Assembly: GCF_000152845.1 (NCBI RefSeq)
Contig: NZ_CH902585.1
Span: 164,375 to 228,374 of the forward strand
Reading direction: 5' to 3'
Source of the DNA: Roseovarius sp. 217
Lineage (GTDB): Bacteria; Pseudomonadota; Alphaproteobacteria; Rhodobacterales; Rhodobacteraceae
DNA: 64,000 nt
This document shows positions 33,753 through 42,455 of the stretch, piece by piece. The position numbers and the translations under genes were made by a program. The first letter of the stretch is position 1, and each line of letters starts with the position of its first letter. The notes beneath the pieces were generated by a model. That model did no database searches. It saw nothing but the letters and a program-made list of their open reading frames with translations, and was not told where the DNA came from.

Positions 33753-35190
33753 CCGGGAGTGGGCAAAACCTGGTGGTCAAGCGGCCCGCTTTGAGACGCC
33801 TAGCCTTCCGTCAAGGACAGCGGCCCGAGTGACGGCAACCCGATGCGCGCCCCGCGGTGACCATCTCATGCGCCGCTGCTTGCCCATGCGGGTGTTGCCG
33901 ATGTCATCAACGCAGCCTTCTGCCCGGGACGACGAAACTGCGAGGCCATTCCGGTGTCGATGGCCGTAGTCTACGAGCGCGTCGAAGTTGTTCGCAAGGT
34001 ATGAATAGAGGTCCTGGCACCGGGCTTTGACGCGCTTGGCCGCTTCTCGTAATTCTCGGGTTTCGGTGTGCAGACGATCGCAATCGATCTGAAGAACGTT
34101 GAGGATTGTCGCGGCGGTCATCACTTTGCCGTGCCAAAGGTACCAACGCAGTGTATCGGCAGGTTGATCGAAGAGGAGCGGCAACCCTGAAAAGCCCTTC
34201 GATTGCAGAAGTCCCAGCACCGCATTTTCAATGTGTTTGACCCGCATCGAGATATGCCACCAGTCCAGTATGTGGGTGACAGGACCTCGAACGGCACGCC
34301 TCACCAAATTCGGCAGTGCAGCTTCGCCGTCCGAAATCACGGTCACTTTGCTCTGACCGTCCCAGCCCTGCGCGATCAGGTGATGTCGGAGCTGCTTTGC
34401 GGGAGAACTGGCGGCTTGCTGCACGAGGCCAAACCGCCGGCTCATATTGGGGCTTTCGACCTTGCCGACCACGACATCCAGGTGGCGCTTCTGGTATTCA
34501 GACCGACATCGTATGTGCGCACCATCCAGGAAAACGGTCAGTGGGGAGGGCGGCGCGATTGTATCCGCGTCTCCTTGGCTTGCGTCGTCGTGGCCTAGCT
34601 CGTCGGCGATGCGACCCAAGCGATTTCGAACGGTCGTGTTCAACTGAGCCGAACAGGGCAGGAACATTTCGATCAACGTGGCGGCTTCCCGAAACGAGTG
34701 CCTGGCCCCCAATTCAGCCTGCAGGCGCCGAAGTTCGGAAGTCGCACGGTCAGAGAACAACCCGGCAAGTGGTGATTGCGGCCCAGATTTCGCGATCCCG
34801 GCCGGTTGGCACAAACAGCGTCGAAGCCTTGGCCACTTCACCCGAATTCGCCCGAAAAGAGTGTCGAGAATACGGCCTCGATCATCATGGATCGCGCGTT
34901 GTTTGCCACAGCCATCGCATTTCCGGCGAGCCTCTATTGCTTCACCGACCTGATCTTGCACAATCGCTTCCTGCAAGCGCCTCAACAAGGTCTTTGCGTC
35001 GTCGAGGAGAAGGCCCAAATTCTCGGAACCGAACTCGTCCGGCGCACGGCGAAGTCGACCGATATCGCGCCTCTTGGTTTCTCCATCGTCAAACGTCGTC
35101 TCGACAAAAATGCTTACATCCATGGTGGGTCCCGCCTTGTTCCGAAACCTTAACCTACCACGTCGACCACCAAGTTTTGCCCACTCCCGG
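33753..35190. mobile_element. ISKra4-family insertion sequence, copy 2
   Basis: Imperfect inverted repeats CCGGGAGTGGGCAAAACCTG (33753) and the complement of CCGGGAGTGGGCAAAACTTG (ending 35190) enclose one transposase; 1438 bp. It inserted into, or is joined to, an IS6-like element fragment. No target duplication seen. It separates the IS-rich zone from the mercury block. Confidence 0.88.
33777..35123 (-). CDS. ISKra4-family transposase
   Basis: 448 residues from ATG 35123 (MDVSIFVETTFDDGETKRRD). It has CDGCGKQRAIHDDRGRILDT, VFLDGAHIRCRSEYQKRHLD, DWWHISMRVKHIENAV and MGKQRRMRWSPRGAHRVAVT. It is clearly related to but distinct from the transposase at 24.3 kb; the 9.4-kb fragment shares its MDV start. 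Confidence 0.87.
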   Translation of the reverse strand: MDVSIFVETTFDDGETKRRDIGRLRRAPDEFGSENLGLLLDDAKTLLRRLQEAIVQDQVGEAIEARRKCDGCGKQRAIHDDRGRILDTLFGRIRVKWPRLRRCLCQPAGIAKSGPQSPLAGLFSDRATSELRRLQAELGARHSFREAATLIEMFLPCSAQLNTTVRNRLGRIADELGHDDASQGDADTIAPPSPLTVFLDGAHIRCRSEYQKRHLDVVVGKVESPNMSRRFGLVQQAASSPAKQLRHHLIAQGWDGQSKVTVISDGEAALPNLVRRAVRGPVTHILDWWHISMRVKHIENAVLGLLQSKGFSGLPLLFDQPADTLRWYLWHGKVMTAATILNVLQIDCDRLHTETRELREAAKRVKARCQDLYSYLANNFDALVDYGHRHRNGLAVSSSRAEGCVDDIGNTRMGKQRRMRWSPRGAHRVAVTRAAVLDGRLGVSKRAA

Positions 35191-35319
35191 ACGGACCACT
35201 GTCAACACGCGCGGGCGCGGCTCACGCCGGGTTGATCGCGGCAGGGCTTGTAAGCGCGGCGGATTGCCCGCAGCATCCGCGCGGGGCATGATCCGGAGAA
35301 CATGTGAAAAGGTGTATTC

Positions 35320-35673
35320 ATGACGGACAAGACATCGCGGCGCTGGCTGGCCCCGCTTGGCGCGGCGCTGTCGCTGATCGCCTGTTACGGCACGCTGGCG
35401 GCGGTGGCGCTTTTGGGTGCGCTCGGGGTGGGGGTCGCGCTCAATAAGGCGGTATGGGCCGGGGCCATCGTGCTCTTTGCCGCGCTGGCGGTGGTCGCAC
35501 TGGCGCTGCGGTGGCGGCGTCACGGGCGGGCGCTGCCGGGTCTGCTGGGCGGTGCCGGGTTGGCGCTGATCGTCTTCGTGATGTATGTCAGCTATTCGCT
35601 GCCCGCTGAGTTGGGGGGCTTTGCGCTTTTGTGCCTTGGGACCTATGCCGATTGGCGCGGCGGGCGGGCATGA
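35320..35673 (+). CDS. Small membrane protein, MerC-like topology
   Basis: The 117-residue protein starts MTDKTSRRWLAPLGAALSLI and has four hydrophobic segments, the plan and length of MerC/MerT mercury importers. However, only two Cys are visible (LIACYGTL and FALLCLGTY) and the vicinal CC pair used by MerT/MerF is absent, so a mercury role is uncertain. Its stop overlaps the start of a nucleoside phosphorylase gene, and both lie just before merR (convergent). Confidence 0.6.
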   Translation: MTDKTSRRWLAPLGAALSLIACYGTLAAVALLGALGVGVALNKAVWAGAIVLFAALAVVALALRWRRHGRALPGLLGGAGLALIVFVMYVSYSLPAELGGFALLCLGTYADWRGGRA

Positions 35674-36458
35674 GCGACGAAGGTCTGCCGCCGCTCCTGC
35701 GCGACAAGGACCACGGCGCGCCCTCGGCGTTTACGCCCGAGAGCCTTTTGCGCGAGGCGCGGCGGCAGAAGGGGGCAGAGCGGGTGACGGTGCCCGGGAT
35801 TTGCCTGCTCGATCCCGATGGCGATATCGTCCGCGCGCTCTGCGCCGAGGGCCGCGCGCGGCGGCATGCGGGATGGGTCTGCTATCACACCGAGATGTGG
35901 GTGTTCGAGCTTGAGGGACGCGAGATCGGCGTGGTGGGCTGCGCCGTGGGCGCGTCTTTCGCGGTTCTGGTGGCTGAGGAGATGTTCGCCTCGGGCTGTC
36001 ACCTGCTGATCAGCGTCACCTCGTCCGGGCAGATCACGCCGCAGGGCGCGCCGCCCTATTTCATCGTGATCGACCGGGCGTGGCGGGACGAGGGCACGAG
36101 TTACCACTACCTGCCACCCTCGGATTGGAGCGCCGCGCCGGAGCACCTCCTGTCACGGCTGGAGGGCATGTCCAACGACAGCCCTCGCGTGCTGACCGGC
36201 CCGACATGGACCACTGACGCACCGTTCCGCGAGACTGAGGCCGCCATTTCTGCGGCGCGATCGCGCGGCATCCTCGCGGTCGAGATGGAAGCCGCAGCGC
36301 TCTACGCTTTCGCAAAGGCACGAGATCGGGCCGTGATCTGCTTTGCCCATGTAACGAACCAGATGGGCACGATCGAGGGCGACTTCGAGAAGGGCGAGGC
36401 AAACGGGACGGCGGACGCGCTCGTGGTGGTGGCGAAGGTCGTGACACGGCTCGGCTGA
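35670..36458 (+). CDS. Nucleoside phosphorylase-family protein
   Basis: The 262-residue protein (MSDEGLPPLLRDKDHGAPSA) matches the PNP/UDP phosphorylase fold: the phosphate loop region GREIGVVGCAVGASFAVLVA, LISVTSSGQITPQGAPPYFI and the nucleoside-binding VEMEAAALYAFAKARDRAVI. Such enzymes cleave nucleosides with phosphate to a base and ribose-1-phosphate. The family is widespread, but placement in a mercury block, translationally coupled to a small membrane protein, is unusual. The substrate cannot be told. Confidence 0.82.
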   Translation: MSDEGLPPLLRDKDHGAPSAFTPESLLREARRQKGAERVTVPGICLLDPDGDIVRALCAEGRARRHAGWVCYHTEMWVFELEGREIGVVGCAVGASFAVLVAEEMFASGCHLLISVTSSGQITPQGAPPYFIVIDRAWRDEGTSYHYLPPSDWSAAPEHLLSRLEGMSNDSPRVLTGPTWTTDAPFRETEAAISAARSRGILAVEMEAAALYAFAKARDRAVICFAHVTNQMGTIEGDFEKGEANGTADALVVVAKVVTRLG

Positions 36459-36527
36459 TCCGGTTAGCGTTCCATGGTCCTGAACGGATTGGGGAGCGGG
36501 AGTGTCGCTGCGCCATGGAGGGGAGCG

Positions 36528-36950
36528 CTACAGGGCAAGTCCACCGATCGTGTCGAGCACCGGACAATCCGGGACTTCGGCGCCGGAGCACCGGGCAGCA
36601 GTTTCCGCGAGAACTGTTTCGATACGCCTGAGATCCGCGATCCTCGCGCGGACATCGGAAAGATGGCGCTCGGTGCGTTCCTTGACCTCCGCGCAGGTGG
36701 GCGCCGCGCCGTCCTCCAGTCCAAGAAGCCCGCGGACGTCTTCCGTCGAGAAGCCGAGTTCGCGGGCGCGCAGGATGAAGCGCAGGCGCGTGACGTGCAC
36801 GGCAGAATATATGCGGTAGCCTGCACCCGTGCGCGGCGGGTCGGGCATCAGACCGGACTTCTCGTAATAGCGGATTGTTTCAATGTTGCTGCCGGTCGCG
36901 CGGGCCAGTCCGCCGCGCGTGAGGCCACTCTCGCTTTCGTGATCGGTCAT
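36528..36950 (-). CDS. merR: Mercury-responsive regulator MerR
   Basis: The 140-residue protein has a MerR helix-turn-helix (LTRGGLARATGSNIETIRYY, then EKSGLMPDPPRTGAGYRIYS), the dimer helix, and three Cys in APTCAEVKER and ARCSGAEVPDCPVL that match the Hg(II) ligands of MerR. ATG 36950 was chosen over an upstream frame. It is divergent from merF-merA, with the operator between. Confidence 0.92.
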   Translation of the reverse strand: MTDHESESGLTRGGLARATGSNIETIRYYEKSGLMPDPPRTGAGYRIYSAVHVTRLRFILRARELGFSTEDVRGLLGLEDGAAPTCAEVKERTERHLSDVRARIADLRRIETVLAETAARCSGAEVPDCPVLDTIGGLAL

Positions 36951-36964
36951 GGGCAAGTCACCTC

Positions 36965-36995
36965 TTGAGCCTGTAGTAGCTACAGAGCTTATGCA
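36965..36995 (+). promoter_or_regulatory. MerR-type promoter of merFA
   Basis: A -35 TTGAGC (36965-36970) and -10 TATGCA (36990-36995) are separated by a 19-bp spacer that contains the dyad CTGTAG-TAG-CTACAG. The overlong spacer with a central dyad is the hallmark of MerR-family activation, where the regulator twists the DNA on metal binding. Confidence 0.8.
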
Positions 36996-37103
36996 ATGTC
37001 TGGATCTTAGACGAGAGGTGCGCGACATGACACTGGCAGACTACCGACCCGATACTCGCTTAGGCCAATGCCGACCACCCCGCGCGCGTCTCGGGCTGAC
37101 GAA

Positions 37104-37337
37104 ATGACCGAACGTACCGACCGCAAGCTGCTCGCGACCGGCCTCATTGGCACCGTCCTCGCGGCGCTTTGCTGCTTCACGCCAGTGCTGTTGGTGCTGT
37201 TGGGTGCAGTGGGCCTGTCTGCCGCACTCGGCTGGATCGACTACGTGCTGCTTCCCGCGCTCGCCTTCTTTGTCGCGCTCACCGTCTATGCCCTCTGGCG
37301 GAGGCAGCGCCGGACAAACACCGAAACGAATGGATGA
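37104..37337 (+). CDS. merF: Mercury transport protein MerF
   Basis: The 77-residue protein has two helices and the Hg-binding LAALCCFTPVLLVLLGAVGL, the vicinal CC pair of MerF. WIDYVLLPALAFFVALTVYA is also typical. It moves Hg(II) across the inner membrane to MerA. The usual second CC near the C-terminus is absent (tail RRQRRTNTETNG). Its stop overlaps the merA start. Confidence 0.92.
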   Translation: MTERTDRKLLATGLIGTVLAALCCFTPVLLVLLGAVGLSAALGWIDYVLLPALAFFVALTVYALWRRQRRTNTETNG

Positions 37338-38766
37338 CCTGATGAAAGACGAATGCTGCACACCCGAGGGTGACTATGACCTCGTCGTCATCGGCGCGGG
37401 GTCGGCCGGCTTTTCCGCTGCGATTACGGCGGCCGAGGGCGGCAAGCGCGTCGCGCTGATCGGTCATGGCACCATCGGCGGTACCTGCGTGAACGTTGGC
37501 TGCGTTCCGTCCAAAACGATGATCCGCGCCGCCGAGGCCGTGTATGGCGCGTGGGCGGCGTGCCGCTTTCCGGGCCTCAACGGCGAGGCGCAGGTCGCCG
37601 ACTGGGCGGCGTTGGTCGCGGCAAAGGACGATCTGGTCGCGAGGTTGCGCCAGAAGAAATACGCCGACCTGCTGCCGGGCTACGATAGCGTGACATATAT
37701 CGACGAGGGTCCGGCGCGGCTCGTTCCCGGTGGTGTCGAGATCGACGGGCGCATGATCACGGCGTCCAAGGTCATCGTCGCCACCGGCGGGCGGCCTGCC
37801 GTGCCCGACATTCCCGGCCTCGCGAGTGTGCCCACGCTCGACAGCACCTCGCTGCTGGAACTGGAGAGGTTGCCCGAGAGCCTGATCTTTCTCGGCGGCG
37901 GCTACATCGGCGTGGAACTGGCGCAAATGATGGCGCGGATGGGTGTCGGCGTGACCATCGTCTGCCGCTCGCGCCTCTTGTCGCAGGCAGAGCCGGAAGT
38001 CTCCAAAACCCTTACCGAGATATTGCGCGCCGAAGGTTTGACGATCCTCGATGGCGCGGTCTATCACACCGCGCAGTGCGACGGGGACCGCGCGGTCCTG
38101 ACCGTGACGGTAGACGGCACCACCCGCGATCTTGCGGCCGATCATCTCGTGTTGACGACGGGACGCGTGTCCAATACCGAGGGACTGGGTCTGGCCGATA
38201 TCGGTGTCGAGGCAGACGCACGCGGCGCGATCCGCGTCGGCGACGACATGCAGACCACGAAGCCTGGCGTTTTCGCAGCGGGCGATGTGACCGAACGCGA
38301 TCAGTTCGTCTACATGGCCGCCTATGGGGCCAAGTTGGCGGCCCGAAACGCGGTACTGGGCGGCTCGGAACGCTACGACAATGCGGAAATGCCCTGGGTG
38401 GTGTTCACCGATCCGCAGATCGCAGGCGTCGGGCTGACTGAGGCGCAGGCGCATTTGGCGGGCCATGAGGTCAAGACCAGCGTACTCTCCCTCGACAACG
38501 TGCCCCGCGCGCTGGCCGCCCGCGACACGCGAGGGCTGATCAAGCTGGTCGCGGATGCGCAAACCGACCGTCTGCTGGGCGGCGTGATCATGGCGCCGGA
38601 GGGAGCCGACAGTGTCCAGACGCTCGTCCTGGCGTTGAAGTTCGGTATGACGACCAAGGCGCTCGGCGAGACGGTCTTTCCTTACCTCACGACGGTCGAA
38701 GGCCTGAAACTCGCCGCACAGACCTTCGATATGGATGTTGCGAAGCTGTCGTGCTGTGCAGGTTGA
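37330..38766 (+). CDS. merA: Mercuric reductase MerA
   Basis: The 478-residue flavoprotein starts MDDLMKDECCTPEGDYDLVV, then FAD motif VVIGAGSAGFSAAITAAEGG, the redox-active GGTCVNVGCVPSK, the NADPH motif FLGGGYIGVELAQ, and a C-terminal CC pair (VAKLSCCAG) that takes Hg(II). It reduces Hg(II) to Hg(0) with NADPH. The N-terminal NmerA metal-binding domain is absent, as in many short MerA; an additional CC lies near residue 9. ATG 37342 is an alternative start. Confidence 0.95.
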   Translation: MDDLMKDECCTPEGDYDLVVIGAGSAGFSAAITAAEGGKRVALIGHGTIGGTCVNVGCVPSKTMIRAAEAVYGAWAACRFPGLNGEAQVADWAALVAAKDDLVARLRQKKYADLLPGYDSVTYIDEGPARLVPGGVEIDGRMITASKVIVATGGRPAVPDIPGLASVPTLDSTSLLELERLPESLIFLGGGYIGVELAQMMARMGVGVTIVCRSRLLSQAEPEVSKTLTEILRAEGLTILDGAVYHTAQCDGDRAVLTVTVDGTTRDLAADHLVLTTGRVSNTEGLGLADIGVEADARGAIRVGDDMQTTKPGVFAAGDVTERDQFVYMAAYGAKLAARNAVLGGSERYDNAEMPWVVFTDPQIAGVGLTEAQAHLAGHEVKTSVLSLDNVPRALAARDTRGLIKLVADAQTDRLLGGVIMAPEGADSVQTLVLALKFGMTTKALGETVFPYLTTVEGLKLAAQTFDMDVAKLSCCAG

Positions 38767-38881
38767 AGTAGTAATACACGAGTGTTCACCAAGACAGGCA
38801 TAGAAAACAGGGAAAAGCATTCGGCGACAAGCGCCTCCCGAGCCTCGGCTCCCGTGCGCCCAAGTTTCTTCCAATACTATC

Positions 38882-38912
38882 TTGACCTTCCAGTTACAGG
38901 AACCTCTATGTG
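38882..38912 (+). promoter_or_regulatory. CueR-type promoter of copA
   Basis: TTGACC (38882-38887) and TATGTG (38907-38912) are separated by a 19-bp spacer TTCCAGTTACAGGAACCTC, whose TTCC...GGAA dyad resembles CueR operators. copA starts 33 bp downstream; the regulator gene itself follows copA. Confidence 0.75.
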
Positions 38913-38945
38913 AGAGACAACCTCGCAGGATGGAAGGTCAGGATC

Positions 38946-41459
38946 ATGGATACGCAGCATATCAAGATAGCCATTGAGGGCATGACCTGCGCGTCTTGCG
39001 TGGGGCGGGTCGAAAGAACATTGACGGATGTGAACGGGGTCAGTGACGTCTCGGTCAACCTTGCCAATGAGTCCGCGCAGTTCGACATCACAGAAGGTGC
39101 CGATTTCAGTCAGGTCGCTACGGCGCTTGAGAGCATTGGCTACCCACTGCGGACACGGACCGTGAAGCTGACCCTGACGTCGATGTCCTGTGCTTCTTGC
39201 GTGGGCCGGGTGGATCGCGCGCTTGGCGCGCTGCCCGGCGTTCTGGACGTCAACGTGAACCTCGCCTCCGAGAGCGCGGTGGTGACGATTGCCGACGGGG
39301 CAGTGACCCCGCAGGATCTTTTGGCCGCGACGCGCGCGGCTGGCTATCCGGCGGAGCTTGCAGAGACGGGCGAGGGCCACTCGGCGGTGGCCCGCAAGGA
39401 GGAAGACGCTCGCCTGATCGCCCGCAAGACCATGATCGCCGCCCTGCTGGCGCTGCCTGTCTTTCTGATCGAAATGGGCAGTCACTTGATTCCTGGTGTC
39501 CATGACCTGATCGCAGGGACGATCGGGCAACAGGCAAGCTGGTACATACAGTTTGCGCTGACGACGATCATCCTCGCGGGGCCGGGGCGGGTGTTCTTTG
39601 CCAAGGGCATTCCCGCGCTGCTGCGCGGGGCACCGGACATGAACAGCCTTGTCGCGGTCGGCACCGGCGCGGCCTGGGCCTATTCGGTGGTGGCGACCTT
39701 CCTGCCGGGCCTTTTGCCCGAGGCCGTGCGCGCGGTCTATTTCGAGGCGGCGGCCGTGATCGTCGTGCTGATCCTTCTGGGTCGCTGGCTGGAGGCGCGC
39801 GCCAAGGGCCGGACCGGGGCGGCGATCGAGCGCCTGTTGGGGCTTCAGGCCCGCACGGCCCGCGTGATCCGCGATGGCGACGCGAAGGATATCGATATTG
39901 ACGATATTCGTGTCGGCGACACCCTGCTGGTGCGTCCCGGCGAACGCATCGCGCTGGACGGCGAAGTCACAAAAGGCGAGGCCTATGTCGACGAGAGCAT
40001 GATCACCGGTGAACCCGTGCCAGTGGCCAAGACCGAAGGCGATGCGGTGACCGGCGGCACGGTCAACGGGTCGGGGAGCCTGCACATTCGCGCGACGCGG
40101 GTCGGCGCGGATACGACGCTGGCGCAGATCATCCGCATGGTCGAAGAGGCGCAGGGTGCCAAATTGCCGATCCAGGGGTTGGTTGACCGGATCACCTTGT
40201 GGTTCGTGCCGGTCGTCATGGCCGTGGCCGCGCTCACCGTGGCGATCTGGTTGGCGATAGGGCCGGACCCTGCCGTAACTCTGGCGCTCGTCGCAGGAGT
40301 TTCGGTGCTGATCATTGCCTGCCCCTGTGCCATGGGGCTTGCGACGCCGACCTCGATCATGGTGGGCACCGGACGCGCGGCGGAAATGGGTGTGCTGTTT
40401 CGCAAGGGGGACGCGCTGCAGGCGCTGGCCTCCGTCGGCGTGGTGGCACTCGACAAGACGGGCACGGTGACAGAGGGACGCCCTGAAATGACCGATCTGG
40501 TGCTGGCTGACGAGTTCGCGCGCGATGAAGTCCTGTCGCTGATCGCCGCGGTCGAGAGCCAGTCCGAGCATCCCGTAGCCGAGGCGATTGTCCGTGCGGC
40601 GCAGGCCGAAGGGGCCGCGCGCGCTGATGCGGAGGGTTTCGAATCGATCACCGGCTACGGTGTGCGTGCCCGCGTGTCGGGACATGACGTGCTGGTCGGG
40701 GCGGATCGCTTGATGGCACGTGAGGGGCTGGACACGGGCGACCTTGCCAAGGCAGAGGCGGACCTCGCCGCAAAGGGACGTACCGCGCTCTATGCCGCGA
40801 TCGATGGTCAGGTCGTCGCCGTCATTGCCGTGGCCGATCCGGTCAAATCCGCCAGCGCCGAAGCGATCCGGTCCCTGCAGGGCATGGGCCTGCGCGTGGC
40901 AATGATCACCGGCGACAAGCGCGAGACGGCGGAGGTTATCGCGCGCGAGGTCGGGATCGACACGGTCATCGCGGGTGTACTGCCGGATGGCAAGGTGGCC
41001 GCGCTGGACGAATTGCGCGAAGGCGGGGCCCGCATAGCCTTTGTCGGTGACGGGATCAACGATGCGCCCGCGCTGGCCCATGCGGATGTCGGTATCGCGA
41101 TTGGCACCGGGACCGACGTGGCCATCGAATCCGCCGATGTGGTGCTGATGTCGGGCGACCTGCGCGGCGTGGTCAACGCCGTTCAGGTGTCCCGCCACAC
41201 GATGCGCAACATCCGGCAAAACCTGTTCTGGGCCTTCGGCTATAATACCGCGCTCATTCCGGCGGCGGCGGGGGTGCTTTATCCGGCCTTCGGGCTGCTG
41301 CTCTCGCCGGTTCTGGCGGCGGGGGCAATGGCCCTCAGTTCGGTTTTTGTTCTGACAAACGCGCTGCGCCTGCGTCGATTGCGCCCAGTGATGGATGAAG
41401 GCAAGCGCTCCAGCACCTCAATTAACCCGCACGCAGCCCAACCCGCCCCGGCACAATAG
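38946..41459 (+). CDS. copA: Copper-exporting P1B-type ATPase CopA
   Basis: The 837-residue protein has two N-terminal heavy-metal domains (GMTCASCVGRV and SMSCASCVGRV), eight membrane segments, the CPC transport motif in IACPCAMGLATP, the phosphorylation motif DKTGTVTEG, the SEHPVAEAI motif and the GDGINDAPALAHADVGIAIG hinge. It pumps Cu(I) (and Ag(I)) from cytoplasm to periplasm. ATG 38946 is preceded by AGGATC. Located at the head of a long copper island. Confidence 0.95.
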   Translation: MDTQHIKIAIEGMTCASCVGRVERTLTDVNGVSDVSVNLANESAQFDITEGADFSQVATALESIGYPLRTRTVKLTLTSMSCASCVGRVDRALGALPGVLDVNVNLASESAVVTIADGAVTPQDLLAATRAAGYPAELAETGEGHSAVARKEEDARLIARKTMIAALLALPVFLIEMGSHLIPGVHDLIAGTIGQQASWYIQFALTTIILAGPGRVFFAKGIPALLRGAPDMNSLVAVGTGAAWAYSVVATFLPGLLPEAVRAVYFEAAAVIVVLILLGRWLEARAKGRTGAAIERLLGLQARTARVIRDGDAKDIDIDDIRVGDTLLVRPGERIALDGEVTKGEAYVDESMITGEPVPVAKTEGDAVTGGTVNGSGSLHIRATRVGADTTLAQIIRMVEEAQGAKLPIQGLVDRITLWFVPVVMAVAALTVAIWLAIGPDPAVTLALVAGVSVLIIACPCAMGLATPTSIMVGTGRAAEMGVLFRKGDALQALASVGVVALDKTGTVTEGRPEMTDLVLADEFARDEVLSLIAAVESQSEHPVAEAIVRAAQAEGAARADAEGFESITGYGVRARVSGHDVLVGADRLMAREGLDTGDLAKAEADLAAKGRTALYAAIDGQVVAVIAVADPVKSASAEAIRSLQGMGLRVAMITGDKRETAEVIAREVGIDTVIAGVLPDGKVAALDELREGGARIAFVGDGINDAPALAHADVGIAIGTGTDVAIESADVVLMSGDLRGVVNAVQVSRHTMRNIRQNLFWAFGYNTALIPAAAGVLYPAFGLLLSPVLAAGAMALSSVFVLTNALRLRRLRPVMDEGKRSSTSINPHAAQPAPAQ

Positions 41460-41469
41460 GAGACACGCT

Positions 41470-41874
41470 ATGAATATCGGAGATATCGCGCGGATTACGA
41501 ACCTGCCCGCCAAGACGATACGCTATTACGAGGATATTGGCCTCGTAAATCCGGCACGCGATGACAACGCGTATCGCCGTTTCAACGATAACGATGTGCA
41601 TAAGCTGGGATTTATCGGACGCGCCAGATCACTGGGTTTCACGATTGAAGATTGTCGTGCTCTGTTGGCTTTATACGAGGATAAGGACCGCGCAAGCGCT
41701 GATGTCAAACAGATCGCCCAACACCATCTGGACCTTATCGATGCGAAGATCGCCGAGTTGAAGGCGATGCGCACCACGCTTGGCCACCTCATCGAAAGCT
41801 GTGCGGGTGATCACCGGCCAGATTGTCCGATCCTCGAGGATCTGGCTGTGATTTCACAGAAAGAGCCATGCTGA
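41470..41874 (+). CDS. cueR: Copper-responsive MerR-family regulator CueR
   Basis: The 134-residue protein has the MerR-type helix-turn-helix (MNIGDIARITNLPAKTIRYY) and the Cu(I) site CAGDHRPDCPIL (Cys-X7-Cys) of CueR/HmrR. Ten bp after copA and on the same strand, so copA-cueR form an autoregulated operon driven from the 38882 promoter. Confidence 0.93.
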   Translation: MNIGDIARITNLPAKTIRYYEDIGLVNPARDDNAYRRFNDNDVHKLGFIGRARSLGFTIEDCRALLALYEDKDRASADVKQIAQHHLDLIDAKIAELKAMRTTLGHLIESCAGDHRPDCPILEDLAVISQKEPC

Positions 41875-41969
41875 TGCACTTCGTTCGCCCCAAAGGACAG
41901 ATCGTCGCGGCGCGACAGGTCACAGGGTCGTGGCTGGACACGCTTTCCCGCTCAATCTATTGTTCGCTC

Positions 41970-42317
41970 ATGCGTCGTGTTTCATCCATATTCCTATTGG
42001 CCTTTCTCGCGATATTCGCTGCGGGTAATATTGCGCATGCGGTAAGTGCTAATAAGATGGCGCTGGACATGGCCGTAATGGATGGCAGCACGATGGCCAT
42101 GGAAGACTGCCAAGGCTGCCCGACAGATGGCGAAGGCGCCGCAGATTCGACTTCGTGCCAAATTGACTGCACTGCCCCCGGTGTGGTGACATTGACGGCT
42201 TCTACGTCTCTTGATTTTGTGATGCCGATCCTTCGTCAGGACCGCCCCCTCAGCGTGACCTTGACGAATGGTCTGCGAGCTCCGCCGGACCCGTTCCCAC
42301 CCCGACACCTCATCTGA
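41970..42317 (+). CDS. Small secreted Cys/Met protein (115 aa)
   Basis: Starts MRRVSSIFLLAFLAIFAAGN, a signal peptide ending near IAHA. Mature part has MAMEDCQGCPTDG and SCQIDC, four Cys plus Met, and ends APPDPFPPRHL. The protein at 50967 has a similar DCVSFSCC block and the same PPxHL end, so the two are related. Position before a multicopper oxidase suggests periplasmic copper binding. An upstream in-frame start at 41868 would extend it by 34 residues but would hide the signal peptide. Confidence 0.65.
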   Translation: MRRVSSIFLLAFLAIFAAGNIAHAVSANKMALDMAVMDGSTMAMEDCQGCPTDGEGAADSTSCQIDCTAPGVVTLTASTSLDFVMPILRQDRPLSVTLTNGLRAPPDPFPPRHLI

Positions 42318-42455
42318 TCCGACGCCACGGGCGCTGACCACAGCGTGTCCGTGACCGTCGGACTGCGTATTCTGGAACCTGAGCGGTTCCGGGACGCCCT
42401 TGATCGCGCGACCTCTGCGCGAGCCCCGATGGTAGAGATCAGATGAGACAGACAC

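Noticed and set aside
24255..35190. Target-site duplications at ISKra4 and IS6 copies
   Set aside because: The bases flanking each element were compared by eye and none matched, so no recent simple insertion is claimed.
37279..38874. Minus-strand frame (531 codons) opposite merA
   Set aside because: Antisense shadow of merA with no recognisable domain.
38877..41219. Long minus-strand frame (780 codons) opposite copA
   Set aside because: Antisense shadow of copA, rich in Arg, His and Gln, without domains.
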